From contig CAVSJQ010000014.1 of assembly GCA_963728355.1 (NCBI GenBank), forward strand, positions 372,001 to 436,000: DNA of 64,000 nt, read 5' to 3'. A model generated the notes under the pieces. It had not been told where the DNA came from and did no database searches. It worked only from the letters and a program-made list of their open reading frames with translations. A program made the position numbers and the translations under genes. Below are positions 24,787 to 32,385 of the stretch, piece by piece; position 1 is the stretch's first letter; every line of letters begins with the position of its first letter. Source of the DNA: Sva-07 sp963728355. GTDB taxonomy: Bacteria; Actinomycetota; Acidimicrobiia; Acidimicrobiales; Ilumatobacteraceae.

Positions 24787-26082
24787 TCAGCGGCGCTCGA
24801 TGTGGGCGCCGACGGCGGCGAGGCGACCGACGAGATCGTCGTAGCCACGGTCGATGTGGTGCACCCCGCTGATCTCGGTCTCACCCTCGGCGGCCAGTCC
24901 GGCGACGACCATCGCCGCGCCGGCTCGGATGTCGTGGGCCCGTACCGGCGCGCCGGACAGACGCCGGACGCCGCGAACGACCGCGTGGTGGCCGCTGGTG
25001 CGCACGTCGGCACCCAACCGCTGCAGCTCCTCCACGTAGCGGAAACGGCCGGGATACAGGTTCTCGGTGACGATGCCGACACCGTCGGCGACGGCGAGCA
25101 TCGTGATGATCAAGGGCTTGTAGTCGGTCGCGATCCCCGGGTACGGGAGGGTGGCGACATCGATCGACCGGAGCCGGTCGGGCGCAACGACCCGCAGGCG
25201 GTCACCGCCACGGTCCGAGACCGTCGACAGCTCGAGGCCCATGTCGGCGAAGCGGTCGAGCAGCATGGTCATGTGCTCGGGTCGTGCGCCGACCACCTCC
25301 AGTTCGCCCCCGGCCACCGCGACCGCAGCGACGTAGGTGGCCGCCTGGATGCGGTCGGGCACCGTGTGATGGCTGACGGGCCGCAGCGCAGTGGCATCGA
25401 CACCGTCGATCACCAGCGTCGACGTGCCGACGCCGGAGATTTGTGCGCCCATCGCCGTCAGGAAGTCGCAGAGATCGGTGATCTCGGGCTCGCGCGCGGC
25501 GTTGTCGATCGTGGTACGACCCTCGGCGAGCACCGCAGCGGTCAGCAGGTTCTCGGTGGCGCCGACGCTGGGGAAGTCGAACGTGATGTCGGCACCATGC
25601 AGCCGATCGGCGTAGGCCTCGAGGTAGCCGTGACTGAACTTGAAGGTGGCGCCCATTGCTTCCAGGCCTGCGACGTGCATGTCGATCGGCCGGGCACCGA
25701 AGTCGTCTCCGCCGGGCATCGACAGGCGCACGTGGCCGCACCGGGTGAGCAGCGGACCGAGCACGTTGATCGACGCCCTGATCCGTTCGACCAGTTCGTA
25801 CGGTGCCACGGGCGTGAGATCGCCGTGGTCGGTGAGCAGGAGCCGGTCGGACGACGGCCGCTGGATCTCGACGCCGATCGCCGCGAGGAGGTCTCCCATG
25901 ATGGTGACGTCGGCGATCGCCGGCACGTTGGTGATCTCGAAGGTGCCGTCGCTGAGCAGCGTCGCCGCCATCAACTTGAGCACCGAGTTCTTCGCTCCCG
26001 GCACGACGACGGTGCCCGAGAGCGCACCGTTGCCGCGCACGGCGATCACGGGCGCAGCGGCCGGCTCGAGGTTCTCGATCAT
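24787..26082 (-). CDS. murA: UDP-N-acetylglucosamine 1-carboxyvinyltransferase
   Basis: MurA transfers enolpyruvate from PEP to UDP-GlcNAc, the first committed step of peptidoglycan synthesis. The 431-residue protein has PGAKNSVLKLMAATLL, GARPIDMHV, GATENLLTAAVLAEG and DRIQAATY. At the position of the fosfomycin-target Cys115 of E. coli MurA (PGGCxxGARP) it has Asp126 (PGGDDFGARP), as in Mycobacterium tuberculosis, which is naturally fosfomycin-resistant. ATG 26082 has TACTGT six bases upstream. It faces an MFS gene across 22 bp. Confidence 0.93.
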   Translation of the reverse strand: MIENLEPAAAPVIAVRGNGALSGTVVVPGAKNSVLKLMAATLLSDGTFEITNVPAIADVTIMGDLLAAIGVEIQRPSSDRLLLTDHGDLTPVAPYELVERIRASINVLGPLLTRCGHVRLSMPGGDDFGARPIDMHVAGLEAMGATFKFSHGYLEAYADRLHGADITFDFPSVGATENLLTAAVLAEGRTTIDNAAREPEITDLCDFLTAMGAQISGVGTSTLVIDGVDATALRPVSHHTVPDRIQAATYVAAVAVAGGELEVVGARPEHMTMLLDRFADMGLELSTVSDRGGDRLRVVAPDRLRSIDVATLPYPGIATDYKPLIITMLAVADGVGIVTENLYPGRFRYVEELQRLGADVRTSGHHAVVRGVRRLSGAPVRAHDIRAGAAMVVAGLAAEGETEISGVHHIDRGYDDLVGRLAAVGAHIERR

Positions 26083-26104
26083 GGGCCAACAGTATGCTCG
26101 GCTC
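26083..26104. promoter_or_regulatory. 22-bp divergent leaderless promoter, murA / MFS
   Basis: The two start codons are only 22 bp apart. TACTGT for murA (26094-26089) and TATGCT for the transporter (26093-26098) overlap by two base pairs, and each is exactly six bases from its start codon. There is no room for leaders, so both mRNAs should begin at or next to their start codons, and the two -35 regions must lie inside the opposite coding sequence. Confidence 0.6.
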
Positions 26105-27721
26105 GTGGAGTCAGGCGGGCGCATGCTGATCCGTCGCTGGCCCGACACGCCCGACGAGCGTGACCGGCTGCTTGCTCCTCGCGACGATCTGCTCCTGGAA
26201 GCTCCCGACGCGCCAGCGGAGGGCGACGCTGCGTCGACACGGTTCCGGCAGGACGACGGTCCGTTCACCGCCTACGAGCGGACCGTGTCCAGCGACCCTG
26301 ACGCGGGAGAACTCGTCGAGACGACGCACTACGCGATGACCATCCCGTGGTTCGGCTGGCTCTTCCGACTGCCGGTCAGAAGGGTGCTGGCCCGACGCGG
26401 ATCCCATCGCAGCTGGTGGGCGCCCCCGGACCGGCTGGATCCGACGCAGCTGCTCGTCGTCGGCCTGCTGGCGGCAGCATCGATGAGCGCCGCATTCGTC
26501 AACACGCTGTTCACCCAGACGGTCAACTTCGCCGCCGACGACTTCGGCATCAGCGACACCGGCATCGGCATCGCCGGCGCCGTCGTCAGAGCGGGCATCC
26601 TGATCGCCCTGCCGGCGGCGATGATCGCGGATCGCATCGGGCGCCGACGGGTGATCGTGGCGGTGGCGTGGCTGGGACCCCTGCTGTCACTGGCGGGTGC
26701 GTTCGCTCCGAGTTTCGTGTTGCTCGTCGCCACCCAGACACTCGCCCGACCGATGGGGATCGCACTCGCATTCCTGGTCGGCGTGGTGGCGTCGGAGGAG
26801 ATGCCGCGCAACAGCCGCGCCTATGCGGTGAGCGTCCTGGCGATGGCAGCCGGGTTCGGAGCGGGCGTCGCCGTGATGTCGCTGCGGTTCGCCGACATCG
26901 GCGAGAGCGGATGGCGGTACGTCTACCTCGTCGCCGCGGTCTGGTGCATCGTCGCGCTCGATCTGACTCGCCGGCTCCCGGAGACACGGCGGTTCGCCGC
27001 AGCCCACCTGCACAGGTCCACCCGGGCACCGCGTTTCAACCTCCGCCGGCTGGCGTTGATCGCCGCAGTCGCCTTCATCGGCAACATCTTCATCGCCCCG
27101 GCGAGCTTCTTCCAGAACCGCTACCTGGCCGACATCCGCGACTTCTCCGGCGGCATGATCGGGATCTTCTCGATCGCGATCGGCACCCCGGCCAGCATCG
27201 GGCTGATCCTCGGCGGTCGCGTCGCGGACACCAGTGGCCGTCGCCGCCTGATCGCGTTCACCCTGCCGCTCGGCACCGCCGCAATCGTCGCGGCGTTCAC
27301 CGTCGGCGGCCCCCCGCTCTGGGCGTTCTCGTTGATCGGCGGCATCCTGTCGAGCGCCGCCTATCCGGCGCTGGCGGTGTACCGCACCGAGCTGTTCCCC
27401 ACCGGCAACCGCAGCCGTGCGGCCGGGCTCATCACCACCGCTGCGCTCATCGGCGGCATCGGTGGGCTGCTCGTCACCGGCTGGCTGCTCGACGCCGGCT
27501 GGTCGTACGGCCAGGTGATGGGGATGCTGGGGCTGTGCCAGATCGCCGTCACCGTGCTCGTCGTGGTGGCCTATCCCGAGACCGCGCACCTCGAACTCGA
27601 GGCGCTCAATCCCGAGGACATGCCGATCGACCTCCACCAGCTCGATCTCGACCTGCCCGGCGAGCACGAACCCGGCGCACGGGGCGCTCGCGGTGACTCC
27701 CGGGAGCGTCCAGGCGGTTGA
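26105..27721 (+). CDS. MFS transporter with long cytoplasmic N-terminus
   Basis: This 538-residue protein has about twelve membrane segments from residue 115 on, with the MFS loop motif ADRIGRRR and a second copy-like RVADTSGRRR. The first 100 residues are soluble and acidic, then reach MTIPWFGWLFRLP. The substrate is unknown; sugar-porter-like spacing is visible (PETAHLELEALNPED at the end). GTG 26105 is chosen from the TATGCT box six bases before it. Confidence 0.82.
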   Translation: MESGGRMLIRRWPDTPDERDRLLAPRDDLLLEAPDAPAEGDAASTRFRQDDGPFTAYERTVSSDPDAGELVETTHYAMTIPWFGWLFRLPVRRVLARRGSHRSWWAPPDRLDPTQLLVVGLLAAASMSAAFVNTLFTQTVNFAADDFGISDTGIGIAGAVVRAGILIALPAAMIADRIGRRRVIVAVAWLGPLLSLAGAFAPSFVLLVATQTLARPMGIALAFLVGVVASEEMPRNSRAYAVSVLAMAAGFGAGVAVMSLRFADIGESGWRYVYLVAAVWCIVALDLTRRLPETRRFAAAHLHRSTRAPRFNLRRLALIAAVAFIGNIFIAPASFFQNRYLADIRDFSGGMIGIFSIAIGTPASIGLILGGRVADTSGRRRLIAFTLPLGTAAIVAAFTVGGPPLWAFSLIGGILSSAAYPALAVYRTELFPTGNRSRAAGLITTAALIGGIGGLLVTGWLLDAGWSYGQVMGMLGLCQIAVTVLVVVAYPETAHLELEALNPEDMPIDLHQLDLDLPGEHEPGARGARGDSRERPGG

Positions 27722-27751
27722 CCGCCGGGCGCGCACCTTGCGGCGCACCGG

Positions 27752-28324
27752 TCAGGCGAGACGGCGCACGAACTCGGCTGCCGAGGCCGCGATGGTGTCG
27801 TCGGCGCCCTTCAGGTCGTGACGGCCACCGTCGATCCACACGTGTTCGACCGGCGCCGGAATGGTCGCCGTCCACTCGGTCAGCTCCTCGGGCGACCCGA
27901 AGGGGTCGCGGGTGCCCGAGATGAAGAGGCATGGCACGGCGAGATCGACGAGGTGCTCGATGCGTAACCGTTCGGGCTTGCCGGGGGGGTGCAACGGATA
28001 GCAGATCAGCACCAGCCCAGCGAGGCGGTCGACCGGGCCCGCCCCGTCGACGTCGGCGGCGACCATCGACGCCATCCGCCCACCCATCGATCGTCCACCC
28101 ATCACCAGCGGACCCCGGCGACGGCGCAGCGACGCGATGTCGTCACGAACGGCCTCCATCAACCGCGGAGCCCGGTCGGGAGCCCGGCGCCCCTCCCGGC
28201 GATACGGGAAGTCGCGTCGCTCGACGGATGCATCGCGACCGAGGACGTGCTCGATCGCGACGAGGGCCGGCTGGTCGCGGTCCGACCCGGCTCCGGGATA
28301 CAGCAGCAGTGTCGGCTTGGCCAT
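27752..28324 (-). CDS. Small alpha/beta hydrolase (dienelactone hydrolase/KANL3-like)
   Basis: The 190-residue protein has the alpha/beta-hydrolase fold: LLLYPGAGSDRD near the start, the nucleophile elbow GGRSMGGR, the acid in SGTRDPFG and the base in GGRHDLKG. Such proteins hydrolyse esters or related bonds; the substrate is unknown. It is the last gene of a run with the J-domain protein (28 bp upstream). Confidence 0.78.
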   Translation of the reverse strand: MAKPTLLLYPGAGSDRDQPALVAIEHVLGRDASVERRDFPYRREGRRAPDRAPRLMEAVRDDIASLRRRRGPLVMGGRSMGGRMASMVAADVDGAGPVDRLAGLVLICYPLHPPGKPERLRIEHLVDLAVPCLFISGTRDPFGSPEELTEWTATIPAPVEHVWIDGGRHDLKGADDTIAASAAEFVRRLA

Positions 28325-28352
28325 CAGCGGCCCCGTCGATGCCTGTGAGGGA

Positions 28353-29054
28353 TCACTCCGACGCCGAGCTCAGCACTCGACGGGCCTCGGCGAGGTCGCT
28401 CATCGCCTTGGCGGCATCGACACTCGCCCCACCGTGGTCGGGGTGGACGTCGCGCATGCGTTCACGGAACTTCGCCATCACGTCGCGTTTCGATGGCGTC
28501 TTGGCGCCCACGTCGAATCCCAGCACCTGCAGCGCCCACGCCTTGGGATCGGCGAGCGCCTCGAGGGCCAGTGTCTGGGAGCCGGCGAGGTACGAGATCA
28601 TCGCCGGGCCGATCGGGCCACGCCATCTGGCCGCCTTCTGCAGGACGGGCACGATGGCACGGCGGTGTTCGGGGGCGAGACGCTCGACTGCATAGATCGC
28701 CCCGAGGACCTGGGACAGGTCGGTGCCCACCGAGTGGAAGTCGAAGGAGATGTCGTCGCCGTTGCCGAGCATGCGGTGGTGGCTCTTGGCGAGGCCGTGA
28801 CGGTCGACCTGGAACCGGTGGCGGAGCCGTGGTTGCACGATCCGATCGCCCCGCTCGATCGACGTGAGCAGGCGGTGGACGTCGGTGACCAGATCGTCCT
28901 CGACGCCGTACAGGTATTCCGCCACGATGGCGCCGAGCAGCAGGCCGCCGAAGCCGGGCGCAGGGTCGACCGGCAACACCAGGTGGCCGAGTGCCAGTCG
29001 TCGCGTCGGTTGCGCCGGCCGGGTGTGCCAGATCTCGATCTCTGCCAGCAGCAC
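28353..29054 (-). CDS. Protein with C-terminal J-like domain
   Basis: The 233-residue protein ends with a DnaJ-like segment (about residues 165-230): ALQVLGFDVGAKTPSKRDVMAKFRERMRDVHPDHGG, with the HPD tripeptide that stimulates Hsp70 ATPase. The N-terminal 160 residues are not recognised. GTG 29054 lies five bases after the stop of the upstream gene, which indicates translational coupling. The next gene is an alpha/beta hydrolase. A role as a specialised Hsp70 co-chaperone is inferred. Confidence 0.7.
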   Translation of the reverse strand: MLLAEIEIWHTRPAQPTRRLALGHLVLPVDPAPGFGGLLLGAIVAEYLYGVEDDLVTDVHRLLTSIERGDRIVQPRLRHRFQVDRHGLAKSHHRMLGNGDDISFDFHSVGTDLSQVLGAIYAVERLAPEHRRAIVPVLQKAARWRGPIGPAMISYLAGSQTLALEALADPKAWALQVLGFDVGAKTPSKRDVMAKFRERMRDVHPDHGGASVDAAKAMSDLAEARRVLSSASE

Positions 29055-29059
29055 GGCGT

Positions 29060-29854
29060 TCAGACGTAGGGTCGCAGCAGCGACCGGAGTTCCTGCGCCG
29101 CCCCGATGATGTCGGACTCGGCGGTGTCGCCCGGCGAGCCGGTGGCGGCGTCGCTGTCGATCAGACCGATGATCGTGCCGAGACCTCCGACGGCGCCCGC
29201 CCACGGGCGGTGCGCCATTCCGTACGGCGGGGACTTGGCATCGACGTGCGGGGCGAGGTCGAGCAGATCCGTGCGGGCGCCCGCATCCATTGGATCCTTC
29301 GCCAGGCGGTCGGCGGCGAGGAACATCGTGCTCAGCGCACCCTCGGGAGGAGCTGCCGACCCGTCGTCGCCGTCGCCGAGCAGTTCACCGGCTTCGATCG
29401 CGTCGAGCAGATCGTCGACGGCATGCTCTGCGTCGGCGGCGACCACCACGGTGGTGCCGTCCCAGCGGTGCGGGACCTCGGAGGCCACCAGCGCCTCGGT
29501 CAGCACGGAGCGATCGGCCTCCGACCACTCGTCGAGGCCGAACTCGGTCGACTCGGCGTCGTCGTCGAGGCGGATCGGGAACGGTCCGAGGACCTTGTCG
29601 AGCTCGTCGAACAACGCGTCGACGTCGGCTTCGACCTCCTCGGGCACGACGACCTCGTCACCGTCCCAGACGTGCGGCAGCTCCGCTTCGGCCAACGCTT
29701 CGGACAGCTCGGCGCGCTGCTCGAAGTTCCACACCGAGACGTCGTAGTGCACCTTGACGACCTCGGGGTCGTTCGGATCGAAATCGAGCGGTTGGCCGGA
29801 TGCGGCGCGGTCCTGCTGCGCCTCGTCACCGGACTGCTTGTTGACGAAAGCCAC
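29060..29854 (-). CDS. Unknown acidic protein with internal duplication
   Basis: This 264-residue acidic protein was not recognised. Residues 47-85 and 115-153 are two copies of a unit: an acidic helix, then LPHVWDGDEVVVP or VPHRWDGTTVVVA, then a helix with VDxLxDxx. The second half (about 175-264) is different and includes GGLGTIIGLIDSD. GTG 29854 follows TAGCGT by six bases. It heads a run with a J-domain protein and a hydrolase, and diverges from glpX. Confidence 0.65.
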   Translation of the reverse strand: MAFVNKQSGDEAQQDRAASGQPLDFDPNDPEVVKVHYDVSVWNFEQRAELSEALAEAELPHVWDGDEVVVPEEVEADVDALFDELDKVLGPFPIRLDDDAESTEFGLDEWSEADRSVLTEALVASEVPHRWDGTTVVVAADAEHAVDDLLDAIEAGELLGDGDDGSAAPPEGALSTMFLAADRLAKDPMDAGARTDLLDLAPHVDAKSPPYGMAHRPWAGAVGGLGTIIGLIDSDAATGSPGDTAESDIIGAAQELRSLLRPYV

Positions 29855-29984
29855 GTCTGAACGCTACCGGCACTCGATCCCCTCCCGAAGTCCTGCTCGC
29901 GGTCCACAGCGTGCAGCTCACCGGCGACCACGACGGCGTTCGGGACATGTGACCCACCGGCAGGTGACGAACTACCGTGAGACC
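29855..29984. promoter_or_regulatory. Divergent promoters for glpX and the duplicated acidic protein
   Basis: TAGCGT (29866-29861) lies six bases before GTG 29854 on the minus strand and TACCGT (29973-29978) lies six bases before ATG 29985 on the plus strand. The 95 bp between hold nothing else recognised. Confidence 0.5.
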
Positions 29985-30980
29985 ATGACATCGTCGTCAC
30001 GCCAACACCCCGATCGCAACCTCGCCATGGAGCTCGTCCGAGCCACCGAATCAGCGTGCCTCGCCGCCGCGCGATGGGTCGGCAGAGGCGACAAGAACGC
30101 CGCGGACCATGCGGCCGTCGAGGCGATGCGCCTGTCGTTGTCGACCGTGACGATGGACGGGGTCATCGTCATCGGCGAAGGCGAGAAGGACGCCGCACCG
30201 ATGCTCTACAACGGCGAGCACGTCGGCGACGGCAGCTCCCCGGCCGTCGACGTCGCCGTCGACCCGATCGACGGTACGACCCTCACCGCGCAGGGCAAGA
30301 CGAACGCCTTGTCCGTGATCGCCGTCGCCGACCGCGGGTCGATGCTCGATCCGGGGCCCTCGTTCTACATGGACAAGATCGCGGTCGGGCCGGATGCGGT
30401 CGGTTCGATCGACATCACGGCCACGGCGACCCAGAATCTGCGCTGGATCGCGAAGGCGAAGGGCGAGGAGGTGCGCGACCTCACGGTCGTGATCCTCGAC
30501 CGGCCCCGCCACGCCGACCTGATCGGCGAGATCCGTGCCAGCGGCTGCCGGATCCGCCTGATCACCGACGGCGACGTCTACGGCTCGGTGGCGACCTGTT
30601 GGCCCGACGCCGGCGCCGACGCGCTGTTCGGCATCGGTGGCACGCCCGAATGCGTCATCTCGGCGGCGGCGAGCAAGGCGATGGGTGGCGAGATCCAAGC
30701 GCAGTTCGCGCCGCAGAGCGATGCGGAACGCGACGCCATGACCGAGGCGGGATTCGATTTGTCACGCGTCTTCGACCAGGACGACCTGATCAAGAGCGAC
30801 AACTGCTTCTTCGCCGCGACTGGCCTCACCGACGGCGGACTCCTGCGTGGCGTTCGCTTCGACTCGACCGGCGCTCGCACGCAGAGCCTCGTGATGCGGT
30901 CGCGCAGCGGAACCGTGCGCATGATCGACGCACATCACCAGGTCTCCAAACTCCGCGAGTTCGCCGCAATCGACTACTGA
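29985..30980 (+). CDS. glpX: Fructose-1,6-bisphosphatase class II
   Basis: GlpX dephosphorylates fructose-1,6-bisphosphate in gluconeogenesis. The 331-residue protein has GEGEKDAAPMLYNGE, DPIDGTTLTAQGK and GGTPECVISAAA, all typical of class II enzymes. ATG 29985 has TACCGT six bases upstream and no ribosome-binding site. It is followed at once by a four-copy tandem repeat. Confidence 0.93.
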   Translation: MTSSSRQHPDRNLAMELVRATESACLAAARWVGRGDKNAADHAAVEAMRLSLSTVTMDGVIVIGEGEKDAAPMLYNGEHVGDGSSPAVDVAVDPIDGTTLTAQGKTNALSVIAVADRGSMLDPGPSFYMDKIAVGPDAVGSIDITATATQNLRWIAKAKGEEVRDLTVVILDRPRHADLIGEIRASGCRIRLITDGDVYGSVATCWPDAGADALFGIGGTPECVISAAASKAMGGEIQAQFAPQSDAERDAMTEAGFDLSRVFDQDDLIKSDNCFFAATGLTDGGLLRGVRFDSTGARTQSLVMRSRSGTVRMIDAHHQVSKLREFAAIDY

Positions 30981-30985
30981 CCACC

Positions 30986-31114
30986 AGTCCTTCGGGGTCG
31001 GGTCCGGACGGACAGGAGTCCTTCCGGGTCGGGTCCGGACGGACAGGAGTCCCTCCGGGTCGGGTCCGGACGGACAGGAGAGGAGTCTTTCCGGGTCGGG
31101 TCCGGACAGACAGG
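30986..31114. repeat. Four-copy 31-bp tandem repeat after glpX
   Basis: Units start at 30986, 31017, 31048 and 31084, the last after a 5-bp insertion. The consensus is AGTCCTTC, then CGGGTCGGGTCCGGACGGAC, then AGG, with only one to three changes per copy. It fills the gap between the convergent glpX and SDR genes, five bases after the glpX stop. A TCCGG...CCGGA inverted motif is present in each unit. Confidence 0.88.
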
Positions 31115-31121
31115 AGGTCGG

Positions 31122-31898
31122 TCACTGGCGGGTGACGGCCCCGCTGACCCAGCGTGTGATCGATCGCGGCAGCAGGTCGCTGCCGGTGACCGCCATCTTG
31201 TACAGCGCCCCGGGAACGGAGATCGTCTTGTTCGACACGACGTCGCGCAACCCGGTCGATGCGACCTGCTCCACCGACGTCCAGGCGAGGTCGGGGACGC
31301 GCGACGCGGTGCCGCTGCTGTTGCTCAGGTCCTGGAACTCGGTCTTGGTCAGTCCGGGACACAGCACGGTGACGTGCACACCGGATCCACCGACCTCGAC
31401 GTGCAACGCCTCGGTCAGGCTGGTGACGTACGCCTTGGTCGCCGCGTAGACGCCGAGGCCGGGCGCCGCCTGGAAGCTCGCGACGCTCGACACGTTGAGC
31501 AGGTAGCCGCGCCCACGAGGCACCATCGCGGTGAGTGCGGCGTGGCTGAGCACGGTGAGCGCCGTGACGTTGAGTTCCACTTCGTCAGCGAGACGACTGA
31601 CGTCGAGTTCGTGGAACACACCACTCGTTCCGAACCCGGCATTGTTGACCACCAGGTCGATCGGCGTCGCCGTCGAGGCGATACGACGAGACGTCGCCGC
31701 CTGGCCCTCTGCGGTCAGCAGGTCGGCCTCGAGCACCTCGAAATCGGCGTAGCGCCCGGCGATCTCCTCGAGCCGGTCAGCGCGTCGCGCAACGAGCACC
31801 GTCGGCACGCCCGCTTCGCCGAGCAGACGTGCCATCTCGGCGCCGATGCCCGACGAGGCACCGGTGACGAGGGCGGACGTGAACGGGTACGTCGACAT
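31122..31898 (-). CDS. Short-chain dehydrogenase/reductase
   Basis: This 258-residue SDR has the cofactor loop TGASSGIG, NNAG, the catalytic Ser in NVSSVAS and YAATK (Tyr and Lys). The ARRADRL stretch after the second strand favours NADP. The substrate is unknown. ATG 31898 is preferred to a TTG at 31907 because TAGGTT lies seven bases before the ATG. Confidence 0.87.
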   Translation of the reverse strand: MSTYPFTSALVTGASSGIGAEMARLLGEAGVPTVLVARRADRLEEIAGRYADFEVLEADLLTAEGQAATSRRIASTATPIDLVVNNAGFGTSGVFHELDVSRLADEVELNVTALTVLSHAALTAMVPRGRGYLLNVSSVASFQAAPGLGVYAATKAYVTSLTEALHVEVGGSGVHVTVLCPGLTKTEFQDLSNSSGTASRVPDLAWTSVEQVASTGLRDVVSNKTISVPGALYKMAVTGSDLLPRSITRWVSGAVTRQ

Positions 31899-31920
31899 GT
31901 GCGGCAACCTACTGCCACCA

Positions 31921-31955
31921 CCGGTTACGCGGTGCCTGGCACCGGCCGTAACCGG
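31921..31955. repeat. GGTGCCtGGCACC palindrome at the 3' end of the atp operon
   Basis: This 35-bp palindrome has CCGGTTAC / GTAACCGG arms around a GGTGCCnGGCACC core. It ends directly against the atpC stop codon, so it lies in the first transcribed bases after the ATP synthase operon and may be its 3'-end hairpin. Confidence 0.8.
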
Positions 31956-32384
31956 TCAGGCGGTGAAGCTGGAGCCGGTGGCGCGCAGGCGTGCCTGGGC
32001 GCGGTCACGCCCGGCGGTGGCGACTTCGATCAACGACGACTCGAGGCTCTGGTCGCGCAGCATGTGCTGGTGGCGCTCCAGTGCCGCCTTGGCCCGCTCG
32101 ACGTCGATGTCCTGGGCCAGTTCGGCCGTGTCGGACAGGATCGACACCTTGGTGGGCGTGCCGCTGACCTCGACGAACCCGCGGTGGACGGCGATGTCCT
32201 GGACGGTGCCGTCGGTCTGAAAGACCCGCGTGTGGTTCTCGACGAGCGCGCCGAGGAATGCCGCGTGGCCGGCCTGGAAGGCGACCTCGCCACCGCCGAG
32301 CGTCCGGGTGATGACCATGTCGGCCTCACCCGAGTACAGCACCGCCTCGGGCGACACCACTTCGACGATGAGGGGCTCTGCCAT
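31956..32384 (-). CDS. atpC: ATP synthase epsilon subunit
   Basis: The 142-residue epsilon subunit sits on the central stalk and can inhibit ATP hydrolysis. It has the beta-sandwich start (LIVEVVSPEAVLYSGEADMVI) and GELAFLPGH-like GEVAFQAGHAAFLGAL, then a two-helix end. Its ribosome-binding site (AGGAG) lies within the last atpD codons. It is the last gene of the operon. Confidence 0.93.
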   Translation of the reverse strand: MAEPLIVEVVSPEAVLYSGEADMVITRTLGGGEVAFQAGHAAFLGALVENHTRVFQTDGTVQDIAVHRGFVEVSGTPTKVSILSDTAELAQDIDVERAKAALERHQHMLRDQSLESSLIEVATAGRDRAQARLRATGSSFTA

Positions 32385-32385
32385 C

